Counted from the stretch's first letter, positions 22,746 through 34,432 are shown. The stretch is DNA of 64,000 nucleotides from Undaria pinnatifida (GCA_012845835.1 JABAKD010000030.1:14959210-15023209), one strand, 5' to 3'. The notes: generated by a model not told the origin, from the sequence alone. Translations and numbers: made by a program.

Positions 22746-23156
22746 AATATATGGATTGATGATCCAATCATTGGCATGTTTCAGTACTCAGTATGCACCT
22801 GACCGGTTCTCATTAGTTTGTGGTCATATCTCCGCTGAGTCTCCACTGTGACACAAAATAGTAAAACCGCTGAAGAACACTATCATACATAGGATAATAG
22901 CATGCATTCCCCTTTTCATCACCGCCCGGCACTCTTCTGTCTTCTGAGTCAAAAGTTATTACCCAGAAAATCGCCACAGAGATGTATGGTAACGGCGTTG
23001 GTCATGTTTCCATCTGTTCGCGGTTGGCTGTGCGCGGACTACGCAGAGTAGCGTGAGCTACCTCTCTCTGGTGTGTCGGCGAAACAGTTTCTGCTGCAAT
23101 CATAAATATATATATATATGAGATCATTCTTTTTTTCACGGATTCGGTCAGGACTT

Positions 23157-24600
23157 TTTTTTGGTCTCGGCTTTAGCATGCGATTCGCGGAACTGGAATT
23201 CTCGGTCAAATAGCTTCGTTCGAGCGCCGGCTTCGGGGGGCGGCTCAAACGCCCCTCGCCCTGCCGTGTCCGTCCCGCAACTCGACGTGAACGCGGGCGG
23301 ATGCCGACCGAGACAAGCGAGAAGTTGCAAAAACATCGCATGTCGAGGAGGAATTCCAGATATTTTGGTTGTATCTTCACCTCTGCAGCGCCTGGATGAT
23401 TTACAAAATTGGCATCATTTCCAAACGGTAGGTAGTTGCCATTGTAAAGCCATTTTTTATACAGTCGGATTCCGCTAGTCGAAAACGGCCCTTTTCGACT
23501 GGAATCTTCTGGTCCTTCCTCTTATCGTCAGTCGAGTCGATTTTATAGTCTTTGTGCTCTTCCTAGAGGCGGTTGGTGTGAGGGAGTACTGCTGTACGGC
23601 AGTCGAAATCGGTTGGCAGCTCTGTGCTTCGCGCTTTCTCCGCGAGCAACGGCTCGACGAACCCTCGTCCCAGCGAGTTGGTGGCTTTGGACTTAGCCGA
23701 AAGCCGCCAAAGCTACGTTCGTGGAATTGCACTCAGCTGAGAGCCGCCAAAGCTACAGCAGGCGCACCCGTTGTTGGCAGCATGGGATCGATACCGCGCG
23801 CTGCTGCCGTCGTGTGATACACGCTGCTGGCGAGCGGAACTAGGAATGCGCCACGCTGACTTGCTGCGAGAAGCAACAGCAGTGATAGCCACGCCAGCGT
23901 CAGCGCCTTGTTTGATACTGCAGTGCGGTACCTGGTATGGGTGTGTGGCCGTGTGGCAGTGTGGGTGTGTGTTTGGTGGTGGGATGAACGATACGATCGG
24001 TTCAAAAAACACGTGTAACACTTTTTCGACTGTGATTTTCGACTGGAGGATCCAGTCGAAAAACTCAACTTTTTTTACTGGATCCGCCAGTCGGAAATCT
24101 CAGTCGAAAAGAGTTGAGTCGAAAAAGCCCTTTTTCGACTGTGTAAGAACGCTCGATTTGGGCTTCAGTCAAAAAAGGCCGTTTTCGACTGACATATCCG
24201 ACTGTATAAGAAATGGCCTAATGTTTTGAATTTTGCCGTGGCGTATTCTCGAGCGTTTTTTTTGCTTGACGTCTGCAGGGCTTGAGCGTTTGTTTGTTTT
24301 GCTTGACGTCTGCAGGGCTTGAACGAACGAAACACGTAAAGTCTTCGGGGGTGGTTCCAACGCGCAAAAGTCTTCGTGGGGCGGCTCCAACGCCCCTCGC
24401 CCTTCCTTATCCGTTGGGCACCTCGACGTGAACGCGGATGGATGCCGAGCGAGACAAGGGAGAAGTTGCAAAAATATTGTATTTTGAAGAGGTAATCTTG
24501 CGACTTCGGTTGTATCTTGACGTCTTCAGCGTCTGGATATATTTCCAAAATTGGCATCATTTCCAAACGGTAGTTAGTTGCTAAAGTTTTGAATTTTGCG
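23157..24600. repeat. ~355-bp tandem repeat split by a MITE
   Basis: Two units, 23157-23444 and 24222-24583, share GGGCGGCTCMAACGCCCCTC, CTCGACGTGAACGCGG, GAGAAGTTGCAAAAA and TTGGCATCATTTCCAAACGG. A third start (TTTTGAATTTTGCGG) begins at 24583. The Harbinger-like MITE copy 2 sits between them. Confidence 0.7.
23445..24221. mobile_element. Harbinger-like MITE, copy 2
   Basis: 771 bp (23448-24218), inverted relative to the copy at 5335, with TAA on both sides (23445-23447, 24219-24221). Ends AGCCATTTTTTATACAGTCGG / CCGACTGTATAAGAAATGGCC. Confidence 0.85.
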
Positions 24601-24692
24601 GTGGTATTATCTCGAGCGCTTGTTTTGCTGGACGTCTGCAGGGCTTGAGCGCGTGTTATAATACCAGTTACACTGATCGTCGAATTTCCATT

Positions 24693-24856
24693 CGAGTGTT
24701 GCTAACCCACGCTCTCGCGCTATCCGCAAGTCAAACAGTGCATAACAAAGCGAAAAATTGTACGGGTACGCACTCGGGGGGATTCGAACTCGCGAAGCTG
24801 ATCTATACCTGTACCAGGCTCGAGGATATAACCTGATACGCCACCGGGGCAGTGAG
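24693..24856 (-). mobile_element. SINE A fragment
   Basis: Head and first part of the body only (3' end missing). A TGTACC insertion in CTATACCTGTACCAGGC is private to this copy. Confidence 0.65.
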
Positions 24857-24879
24857 TGATATAGAGCCGGTCGCCCAGG

Positions 24880-25760
24880 TGGTCTGGTGGGGTTACACTC
24901 GAATGCTACGGCTGCTATTGATGCTAGCGTTGGTCCTTGAGTTAAATAACCACCGTTGTGAGCTTTGTTGGTTTTGTTTATTTGCAGAAAAAAAATGGGA
25001 AAAAAATGGATAAACTAACTGTTGAAATCGCCTATTAATAGCAGTGTGAGTAGGTACAAATCGACGCGAATCGACGCGGGAAGTAAATGCTGGATTATTC
25101 TCGCGATAAAAATTAGGGCAGGTACCGTAGTGGGGAGGGGGGAGGGGAGCCCGCTAGATGACCCCGGATCAAAGGTATACTACTGGGAGGGCGAGAGTAA
25201 TGCGAGAATCGCACTAAGTGGGATGGGAAAAAGAAGAGAAGTGAAGTGTATTGCTGCTGCTGGAATAACACGATACCCAAGCAAGTTGCATCGATCGACT
25301 CGATCTGGACTGACTGCTGTTGTATTATGCAATTGGTCCATGTACAACTTTTCTAATCACACGCAGCGGACATGGTCAGTCACCTTACTGGCCCCGGATG
25401 CTTGATTGAGTAACTATCATAAGAAACGCACTCGACACGTTTCGTCGCCAGACTAAAGGGTCAGTCGGCGTGTGCTCGGATTTATCTGATCGAAATCTGG
25501 TGAATACAGCTCGGAATCGGATTCACTTCAAAAACGGTAGCTGGTAGCTAATATTAATTGTAGTACATTGTTATGATTGTTAGTCTATATCGAACTCTTG
25601 GCATTACCTTGCATACTGTACTGCAGAATATGATTGTGTGTGGTGACTTTTTTTACTCTACCAAGTATTGAATCGAACAATTCGAAGTGCTGCCCTGCCC
25701 TACCCGAAGCATGGGTGCCGGCGTACGCCGGCATCCATGCGGAGCCCTTGTCGCCTATAC
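24880..25760. other. no feature recognised
   Basis: No convincing gene or repeat; frames such as the one at 25022-25405 lack any recognisable motif. Confidence 0.35.
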
Positions 25761-25767
25761 TTTTTTT

Positions 25768-26071
25768 CTTCTTTTCTCTTCTCACACTTTTACTTTCCAG
25801 CTTCTGGACAAGCCGTGGTCACAGGTGTCGTCCCTTCTTCCCCCCGGTTCTTGCCTTCAATTTTTATCGCGCATAGGGTTCAGCAATCCCACTGCTCGTC
25901 GATTTTTAATCGAGTGTTGCTAACTCACGCTCTCGCGCTTCAGCAAGTCAATTTGTCCACAAGAAAAAGTCCCAACGAATTTATACGAGTATGCACTCGG
26001 CGGGGCTCGAACTCACGGAACTGACCTATACCAGACTCGAGGATAACCTGCTACGCCACTGGGGCGACCGG
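25768..26071 (-). mobile_element. SINE A, near full-length
   Basis: Head CCGGTCGCCCCAGTGGCG at its 5' end (26071) and body through to AGCTGGAAAGTAAAAGTGTG, followed by an A/G-rich tail (T/C-rich on plus, 25755-25785). Confidence 0.8.
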
Positions 26072-26345
26072 CATATCTAGTAGTGCCAGATGCAAGCGCT
26101 CGTTCGTTGGTGACATGGCTAAGTATTGAAGGTTCGAGACCAGCTATAATATATTCTGTACCAGATATACAGCGGCGGTAGTTCTTGACTTTTGCCTGCG
26201 ACCCGCTGTAGAGTTACATTTCCCGTGTTTAGTTCTCCTGCACGACCGCTGGTGGCGATGATTATGATGACCATAATGATGTTTTCTTGTTGGTTTCATG
26301 ACCAATACCACGCCAACCCTAGGCAAGATTCACATCACGACTATG

Positions 26346-26823
26346 AACGGGGACATTAAAGAACCATCCTCGGGTTTCAGGCCTTGCGTTTTGCGTAGTT
26401 TTCCCGCTGCGTCCATCCTTTGTAGTAGCACACTGCTGAATGAAGCCATCACAGCTTTCCCACACACCAGAGAGCCCCGCAATTGAGCGCTGCGACACCG
26501 CGTAGCTCCTCGTGCGCACCTCGTTTACATACACAACGCCATGGACCTGTCCAGTCGGGCGCTGCCGCCCTCACAGGGCCAACTACTAACCCTAACCCTA
26601 TTGCTAACCATAATTCTAACTATATCCCTAGCCCTAACCCCAACCAGAAATGCTCGAGGGCTGAAACCCGGGGATGGCTCATAAAGTGTTCCCGTACGAA
26701 GTCGTTATTTCTGTTTCGCAAAAAACTAATCGGAACTATTATTGTCACCCTACCATAAACCTATCCCACCCCTCGACCCGAAATGCAGGGCCTGAAGCCC
26801 GGGGACGGCTCATAAGATGTCCC
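26346..26823. mobile_element. TIR element with internal telomere-like repeats
   Basis: Left ACGGGGACATTAAAGAACC...TCAGGCC and right GGCCTGAAGCCCGGGGACGG...ATGTCCCCGT are inverted matches over about 45 bp; a third, internal copy lies at 26645-26697. CCCTAA-type variants run 26583-26645. No clear TSD. Confidence 0.6.
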
Positions 26824-27149
26824 CGTGGTCGCGGTTTACAGCTCGCTTAAGTAAGCAGTCGTGATCGTCTTTTCCCCCTTTTTGTCTTCCTGTGTTAATT
26901 GTGCTGGCAGGTATACACGGCAACACGTGTAGCGGATCGTCTACATACTTCGAAGAACATCGTATAGTATTTTGGTACTCTTGCGGCAAAATGGATGCAG
27001 CCAACGTGAAGACCTTCAAGCTGGATGCCAGCGGCGGGGGCTGCAGCGGCATGTTTTGGAGGTAAATGTTGAATGAGACAGTATAAGCTGTCTCGCTAGG
27101 AACTCGCGCAGTAGGGTGTTTGTAGCTGTAGCTGTGTGCGTTGATGGAT

Positions 27150-27255
27150 CCCTGTCGGTCGGTCGGTCGGTCGGTCGCTTGAGCCGCCTCGAAAGGAGTC
27201 CTTATTAATTGGTGCCGTGTAACTTAGAAACTCGCGTGTACAGTACAGTACAGTA
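27150..27255. repeat. short simple repeats
   Basis: (TCGG)n at about 27154-27176 and (AGTAC)n at about 27239-27255. Confidence 0.6.
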
Positions 27256-27269
27256 CACCATCGCCATAG

Positions 27270-27447
27270 TATGGGTCCCCTCAATAAGGCGGTGGTGGGG
27301 TGTGCGAGAGCAGTATAACCGCCCTAAAGGGGGAAGCCGCCTCATCCATACCAGCTCATGAGTGCGATTCAGCAGCCGCGTCAAGCGATTTTGACCGCCT
27401 TATATCAGGACACCGCCTTACTCAGACCGCCTTATCGAGGGACCCCC
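27270..27447. mobile_element. family J MITE with inverted ends
   Basis: Ends GGGTCCCCTCAATAAGGCGGT and ACCGCCTTATCGAGGGACCC form terminal inverted repeats about 20 bp long. The interior holds TTGACCGCCTTATATCAGG and TCATGAGTGCGATTC, linking it to the copies at 2738 and 15738. Confidence 0.65.
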
Positions 27448-27639
27448 ACTACTGGATGAAGCTTTTAGGAAGATCGCACGGCAGTAGTACAAGGATCACC
27501 ACGCCGCACGCCTGTCGCACAGCTCTTGTTATGCATGGTAGCTCGGACACAGGCACATCCTCTACCCCAGCTTCTCCGGTTTCTCGGTGTGGTCGGTACC
27601 GCTGTAATCAAAGCGGGCCACGATCTGGACGAAGCACTC

Positions 27640-28065
27640 TTTGGGGCATTTTTAATTTCTGTGGGACAAGGCTCCTTAACCCCTTCAGAGCCTCCAAACC
27701 CCTCCCTATACTAACTTCAAGTAATCGGAGCACTTTTGGGGCCTTTTTGTTTTGTGGGACGGGGCTCCTCTACCCCTTTAGAGCCCCTCCCTATACTAAC
27801 TTCGGGTAATTTTGTAAGTGAAACGGGTCTCCAGTTGTAAAGGGAGAAAAAAATCACGACGAAAATTAACGATTAAGGCATCGGCCACTTACTGCTGGCT
27901 GGCGATGATGACGATAATGAAATTGGCGTCCGAACGACAACAAAGCGAAGACTCTCGCACGGAACACGGGCGCAACATGATCTTACTGCTGCCGTGCTGG
28001 TGCGCGCTCCCGCTACGATAGGTAAACCGTTGAAAATGACGCAATCAATCGTCGTTTCTGTGGTC
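27640..28065 (+). repeat. dispersed repeat Q, second copy
   Basis: Begins with two TTTTTTGTTTTGTGGGACGGGG-like units carrying CCCTCCCTATACTAACTTC and continues into the GACGAAAATTAACGATTAAGG and GTCCGAACGACAACAAAGCG blocks shared with 890-1370. Confidence 0.6.
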
Positions 28066-28082
28066 GCTATATATATCTTCAG

Positions 28083-28195
28083 TGAGGCCACAAACCCAGT
28101 AATACGCGCGATCGGAGTATCACACACGGCGTGCAAAGATGATGAGTTCCGACGAAACCTTCGATCTCACGGCTGGAGGAGTGCATTTTTATGCT
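28083..28195 (-). repeat. family B core fragment
   Basis: Plus-strand AATACGCGCGATCGGAGTAT, GTGCAAAGATGATGAGTTCC, GACGAAACCTTCGATCTCAC. A GAT duplication distinguishes this copy. Confidence 0.7.
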
Positions 28196-28372
28196 ATACA
28201 CCGGCACCCAAAAAAGAGTTCGACCCGAAATCGCCGGGATGTCGTTCTTGTTGTGCAATATGAAATTTGGAAATATTTTTTTATACCTACAGCAGTACCA
28301 TGGTTTTTTTTGGTTGTTTAGTTGTTGCACTTTCAGTTTGCTCAAAAGTAAGTTTTTTGGTCTTGGAAGGCA

Positions 28373-28730
28373 AGGCAATAGACAATAGACAATAGACAAT
28401 AGGCAATGGTCAATAGGCAATAGACAATAGGCAACAGGCGATATGCAACACAGATTGCCCCACAGGTCAGGAGCCTTAGGATAACATCGCTGCACCTCCA
28501 CCATATTAATACCATACAGTACCATATTAACGCTATATTGATAACATATTAATATCATATTCATACCTTATTCATACCATATTCATACCATATTCATACC
28601 ATATCAATACCATACTAATACCATTTCAATAGCAATTTAACACTATATTCATAACATCTTCATATCATATTAATACCATATTAATACCATATTAATACCG
28701 TATTAATCCCATATTAATAGCATGTATGGG
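28373..28730. repeat. two adjacent minisatellites
   Basis: (CAATAGA)n variants at 28373-28440, then an AT-rich array of CCATATTAATA and CCATATTCATA decamers at about 28495-28722. Confidence 0.85.
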
Positions 28731-29175
28731 CCAATCGTCGGGGAGGGGGTTTCGGCGGAAGCTTTTTCTCCAAAGTCTCTGAGGGGTCGCGAAGGCAAAC
28801 GACCTTTTACTTGTATTAATGAATCACATTACGAAAATTGAATTGAAAGCATGGTGGCCTTTTTTTGCTCCCCCTCTATCTACAACAGAGCGGCAGAACA
28901 GAGTACGACTTTTGAAGGTATCGGGTTTGTATGCGCTGCAAAAGCACCAGGATGAGTTGTGCCCGTTCCATGCTGTGGTTTCGTGCTATTACAGAGCAAA
29001 TCCCACATATTATGACCCGAAGAAACAACAGTACAAAATCAGGCGTGTAACAGAAAACGTTCGTTATTTTGGCTGTGTGTTTATTGATCTCTGTGCTTAT
29101 TGGCGTGTGTGTATGCGCGTGTGTGCATGGACGTATGTATGTGCTACGCCGTTTTTGAGCAGGACGAAGCCGGAG

Positions 29176-29433
29176 ATGAGCGCTAGCACCTCTAGCTCCG
29201 ACTGGCCCCGCAACGGAGCCATTCTCAAGGGCTGGTAAGTGCTGATGGTGGAAACAGAAGTGGTGACCGTCTAAACTCGCTTGTTTTCTGAAAACAGGCG
29301 TTGGAAATATTTCAAGCGTGTCATATCTGCCTGTATTCGGCACCTCGATTCTGCGTCGGGCGTGTTGTGTATTGTATTGTTGGCTCTTATCGCGCCGTGT
29401 GTGCTCATCAAGTTTGCTCGATTTCTTGTTTGA
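29176..29433 (+). CDS. candidate small membrane protein, two exons
   Basis: Exon 1 (29176-29234) begins at an ATG and ends at a strong donor, GTAAGT. Exon 2 (29298-29433) follows an acceptor AAAACAG. The 63-bp intron joins the exons in frame to give 64 residues: a Ser-rich start, a basic middle (GWRWKYFKRV) and a C-terminal hydrophobic stretch (VLCIVLLALIAPCVLI) ending in a basic tail. That pattern suggests a single-pass membrane protein. I do not recognise a family. The open frame continues upstream, but that part is Cys/Trp-rich and looks non-coding. Confidence 0.4.
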
Positions 29434-30514
29434 AAAACCGAACAAGATAGATAGAAATTTTGCGTTTTGCAGTACGGCAGTACATTCTCGGCCGCGCGAG
29501 AAACTCAGACTGGCTTTTCCGCGGGAAATTCGAAAGTCGGGAGCTGTTATTCTAACGTAAATAATATGAAAAACAACATTTCTTAACTGAGAAAACTAGC
29601 CTGGGACAGGTTTTCAAATTTACCGGTTGGATGCTTAAGAGCCACATTTTTCAAGTCAGATCAAGAATCGGATTGAGGAGTGATTGGCGACAGAGCCAGA
29701 GTGCTTATGAACCAACCTTGGATTGAGTTGGAGGAGGGGATGTCGAAAAAAAAAGGCGTTATGCCTGAAAATAGAGTTGAAAAGTGGGGGATTTGGGGAT
29801 TGTCATGATGGTTTCTTGTCAGAGGCGCGGTGCTGGAGTACCGTGTTTTAGAACCTTCACAATCGTGTCATGGTGTATATTTCTCGGTTAACTTCTCGTT
29901 TGCTGCTGTGGTACTGCCAGGTGAGCAATACGATGTTCTGAAACGTCCAACGTCTAAAAAGAAACGTTCTTTGATCCTGTTAATCATGCAACATGTTCCA
30001 TGAAACGTTCCACACCTACATGTATACAGCAGTGAGGTCTATGCTGACTACTTTTGCCCTACAATCTCTAGTTACTGAAAAACGCGTTGAAAGCGTCCAA
30101 CATCTCGGTAGCCTTTTTGCTCAACGTTCGAAGCCTTTCAACCCACCAACACTTTCATGCCTGACTGATTTATTTGGCCTGTTTACCTGTTTAACGTCCA
30201 GCACTCAATGTGTTGTACTTCGAAGTATACTACTAAATCGTTCTATCAAAGGCATAGCAAATAGTAACAGTGAGCTGTAGCAACGCGTCAAACTGTCCTC
30301 GAAGCGGTTGGCATCCATCTGGTACCTGGTATCTCGGAGGTAGTAGTTTGCCCCAGTGACTATTCATTGCTACTGTTGCAACGACATTTGTGTACGAAGA
30401 ATTCAACATAATCTCCGTAACAACCTTTATTTGCTCTATTTTCCCGTTGAAGCATGCCACACACCCAGCGTCTCGTAGACATGGTAGTATTCCCAGGTAA
30501 TGTTTTGCTCTATT
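29434..30514. other. no feature recognised
   Basis: No gene or repeat family I can support; AACGTCCA-type words recur loosely around 29945-30200. Confidence 0.35.
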
Positions 30515-30918
30515 AATAGCAAAGATGTCACGAGACGGTGCTTTGACCCCTTGACCGACGACAAATTAAAAAAAAAAAAAAAATACCTTGATTGACGGCA
30601 AACTACTACGCTTTAGTGTCGAATATGTCAGGAGATAGCACTTTAACCCCTTGACCGACGGCAAATTTAGAAGAAGAAAAAAAAGTTGACTGACGGCAAA
30701 CTACTACGCTTTAGTGTGGAATATGTCAAGAGATGGCACGGCACTTTGACCCCTTGTCCAAGGGCAAATTTCCAATAATTGACCTTGACTGACGCCAACT
30801 ACTCGGCTTTAGTGTGAAAGATGTCAGGAGACGGCATTTTGATCCCTTGATAGACGGCAATTTTCCAATAATTTACCTTGACTGACGCCAAACTACTAAG
30901 TGTTAGTGTGTAACGATC
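30515..30918. repeat. ~100-bp tandem array, about four units
   Basis: Units carry ACCCCTTGACCGACGGCAAA, an A-rich or CAATAATT spacer, CTTGACTGACGGCAAACTAC and GCTTTAGTGTGGAATATGTC. Starts near 30545, 30649, 30750 and 30840. Confidence 0.75.
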
Positions 30919-31487
30919 CATTTGACACCCTTGACCGCTGAACGTTTTCCCTTGACTGACCGTCTCCTGACACGTTCGCTACTAACCCCTTGGGGGCCGA
31001 TTTACAAAATGAAAAAAACACGCTTTCATCATAAGAGTAGAACGAGAAAAGGGGATCTTATCAACCGCCTAAGGAAAAGCGCGTTCAGCATTATTTTACG
31101 TACTGCTGTTACAGTATGGTATCCCCTTCCCCCGTTTGCGGCGTTACGACTATAGCGAATGTCCCCTCAATTCCGGACGGGCAGGCGTGATCGTCTTCTT
31201 CCTGAAGGAGACGAGTCCGCCCCCTTCTTGTCGGTAGACATCCGGCGGACAGCCAGCAACTAACTCCAGAGATGATGTAACATCCAAACAACTTCATATC
31301 ATCATGATGCACATGGGCGTGTCCTTTGGCTATTTGGACAAACAACCTCTACCCCAGAAGCAAGCACGGGCTGCTTTGTGTGGTCCATATGCTTCAATCG
31401 TCCTTTCTATTAACTAGTTTTCCCCCCTGAAGAAGTGGTCGCTGAAATCCCGACGGGCTCCGTTCCGGCATTGGAGGGGTGCGGGGT

Positions 31488-31984
31488 CTATTTTTGTTTG
31501 TTTATTTATTTATTTATTTATTTATTTTTTTATTTATATATTTTTTTATTTTATTTGTTTATTTATTTATTTATTTGTTTGTTTATTTATTTATTTATTT
31601 ATGTTTTTATTTATTTATTTATCTTTATTATTATTATTATTTTTTGTTTATTTATTTATATGTTTATTTGTTCATTTGTTCATGTGTTAATTTGTTTATT
31701 TGTTCGTTTGTTTATTTATTTATTTATTTATTTATTTGTTTGTTTATTTATTTGTTTATTTGTTCATTTATTTATTCATTTTCACACTTCTACATTCCAG
31801 CTTCTGCAGTCTGACAAGCCGTGGTCACAGGTGTCGTCCCTTCTTCCCCCCGGTTCTTGCCTTCAATTTTCATCGCGCATAGGGTTCAGCAATCCTACAC
31901 TGCTCGTCGATTTTTCGTCGAGTGTAGCTACTAACTCACGCTCTTCTCGCGCTTTCCGCAATTCAATTTGTGCACCAGAGAAGT
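31488..31984 (-). mobile_element. SINE A, 5'-truncated, with expanded (TAAA)n tail
   Basis: The body (31783-31984) lacks the tRNA-like head. On the minus strand its 3' end runs directly into about 290 bp of TAAA/CAAA microsatellite (TTTA/TTTG on plus, 31488-31780), which takes the place of the poly(A) tail. Insertions TTC, CTA and CAGTCT are visible in the body. Confidence 0.75.
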
Positions 31985-31988
31985 CCAT

Positions 31989-33557
31989 GTGGTGTAGTGG
32001 TACTCCGAGTGGGGTATGCGTGGTTGGTCGGTGTAGGGAAGCGTGCTCCTCATGGGTTCCGGTGCCCTTGTTTGGTCTCTCCTCATGGCTCGCTGGGTAA
32101 ACTCAAGAGCTTATGCATTAGTTCCTCTACATTGAACACTAAAAGACAGACACAACAGGGCTGCAGGGTAGCGCAGGGTAGAGCAGGTAGAGCAGGTAGT
32201 GAGATGTGGGGCGCCCTGCTTGTCCCATCATCGTAACCTATATTACCGCCCATCTATGATGACCTTGACGTGAGTGTGACTTCTAATATCACGTGTTTTC
32301 ATCTCAACCATGGCATGGTTTCACGTCGAATCTGTAAACTATCCTTCTACGGAGGGCACTCCATTACATTAGGCCACCCTGAACAGTCGAAGATGCAGAT
32401 CACCTGCCAATCAAAGGATGTCAACAAAACATCCAGAATTGGAAAAGGAATCGAAGATGCGGCTATTCGAAACAAACAAAAACGAGGCTATAGGTTCCCC
32501 CACACCTCGTAATAATGAGGCTTAAATGCCTCATTGCAAGATATACAACCCTATGATGGAGCTCACAACCGTGAGGGCTCGAGGAAGGGTGTGTACCTAC
32601 GGTACACCAGTAGCAATCGGCCTACGAAAACACGAAGGGCACGGCCACTGAGCGCAAGGATGCGAGCATTCCATCCCGGGTATCGTTTTGGGCGGGCTAG
32701 TTCCCCCTCCCTTTCGACCCACCATCACCATCCGGCCCCATCCACCGGCGACGCGCAAACCATGCACCTCTCCTGTTGGGCATTGACTTGGGTGGGCTGT
32801 CCACCATCACCATCCGCCCCCATCCACCGGCGACGCGCAAACTATGCACCTCTCCTGTCCCACCCAAGTCAATGCCTAACAGGAGAGGTGCATGGTTTGC
32901 GCGTCGCCGGTGGATGGGGCCGGATGGTGATGGTGGGTCGAAAGGGAGGGGGAACTAGCCCACCCAAAACGATACCTGGTACTCGGGATGGAATGCTCGC
33001 ATCGTTCGACGTGGGCAGCGAAGAGGCCGTGGAAGGGCCCGATTTCTGGCTAAAATGGTCCCGTAACACACCAGGCTCGGGAGGATCAAGAGCCCGAGAA
33101 AAAAAAATAACAAACTGGGAAAAAGGGGAGCGGTGGGATGGTAGAGTTGGGTCGGAGAGTCCTGCCGACGACGCCAATTGTAGTGGTACTCCGAGTGGGG
33201 TATGCGTGGTTGGTCGGTGTTGGGAAGCGTGCTCCTCATGGGTTCCGGTGCCCTTGTTTGGTCTCTCCTCATGGCTCGCTGGATAGACTCGAAAGCTTAT
33301 GCATTATTTCCTCTACATGAACACTCAAAGACAGACATAACAGGGCTGCAGGGTAGCGCAGGGTAGAGCAGGTAGAGCAGGTATTGAGATGTGGGGCGTC
33401 CTGCTTGTCCCATCATCGTCACGTACATTACCGCCCATCTATGATGACCTTGACGTGAGTGTGACATCTAATATCGCGTGGTTTCACCTCAACCATGACA
33501 TGGTTTCACGTCGAATCTATACACTATCCTTCTACGGAGGGCACTCCATTACAGTGG
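31989..33557 (-). mobile_element. non-autonomous LTR element N, TSD GTGG
   Basis: LTRs 31993-32368 (376 bp) and 33179-33553 (375 bp) run TGTAGTGGTACTCC to CTCCATTACA and are about 95% alike. GTGG flanks both ends. On the minus strand the 5' LTR is followed by AT and TGGCGTCGTCGGCAGGAC, the primer site. The 810-bp interior encodes nothing recognisable; most of it is an inverted repeat. The purine tract is weak. Confidence 0.9.
32661..33005. repeat. large inverted repeat inside LTR element N
   Basis: Arms of about 140 bp (32661-32800 and 32862-33005) are reverse complements, from GATGCGAGCATTCCATCCCG to CATTGACTTGGGTGGG. The 60-bp spacer repeats part of the arm (CCACCATCACCATCCG...ATGCACCTCTCCTG). 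The right arm has a private TGGTACT insertion. Confidence 0.9.
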
Positions 33558-33684
33558 TCATACGACTACATACGACGGCTGTGCATGAAATGAGCCCCCC
33601 CTCCCCCCCACTGAGAACCGATTTGGACGGGCACAGCATAGATAGGGATAGGTACTACAGTAGCTGCGGTCGGACGCTTGATTT

Positions 33685-33960
33685 TCATTAAAAGTATTTC
33701 AAGAACGTCAGCCGTGAGTTCGACGAAATTCGGATCAATACACATCTTTGCAAGCTGCGTTGTTGGTATCGTACTTGTAATATACTATGTGGGTGAGTTT
33801 TTTCTTAATGGGAGGGGTCCTGTTCTTTTGTTTCAAAAATAAATGAATATTTTACAACAAAAATATTTTCGAGGACGTCAGCCGTGAGTTCGACGCATTT
33901 TCGGGTCAATACTCATCTTTGCAAGCTGCGTTGTCGTACTTGTAACATACTATGTGATTG
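33685..33960 (-). repeat. two family C core copies
   Basis: Copies at 33685-33790 and 33860-33960, each with ACGTCAGCCGTGAGTTCGAC and CATCTTTGCAAGCTGCGTTG. The first carries a TCGTA insertion in TTGGTATCGTACTTG. Confidence 0.75.
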
Positions 33961-34204
33961 TTCGCGCCCGTCTCCTTTGTTGGTGGACGCATGCGACATA
34001 CAGCGGGGAAGTCGCAACATTTCTCTTCGTGGGCGTTCGTACGTGCAGAAAGGCTCTATACCTTCAGCCCCACAAAACGATTTCGAGTAAACTGAGTGAG
34101 TGCAACCGGATGATGGACAGACCCGTGATGGGTTTTCAAGTGCGTACGTACGTAACCAGAAATCAACACACTTTGCAAGACAAAAAAAATGTCGTTTTTC
34201 CGAC

Positions 34205-34424
34205 GATTTGGGGTTAAGAGATCCCGTCACCCAGAAAATATTTGGACGAAAAAATGCTACCGGTGCCGCTATCGTAGCATGCGTCGTCGGTGGCTGCACA
34301 TGGGTTTCGAACGGGATTTGGGGTTAAGAGATCCCGTCACCCAGAAAATATTTTGACGAAAAAATGCTACCGGTGGCGCTATCGTAGCATGCGTCGTCGG
34401 TGGCTGCACATGGGTTTCGAACGG
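34205..34424 (+). repeat. 110-bp tandem duplication
   Basis: Two nearly identical 110-bp units (34205-34314, 34315-34424) with GGGGTTAAGAGATCCCGTCA, GAAAAAATGCTACCGGTG and TATCGTAGCATGCGTCG. Related sequence is at 44800-44880 and 45930-45990. Confidence 0.85.
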
Positions 34425-34432
34425 GAATGGCG

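Noticed and set aside
30515-30918. CRISPR array
   Set aside because: The ~100-bp units are imperfect tandem copies with similar spacers, in a eukaryotic context, and no cas genes are present.
31435-32100. Frame rich in Phe/Leu/Ile/Tyr resembling a membrane protein
   Set aside because: It is TTTA microsatellite followed by a SINE and the start of an LTR.
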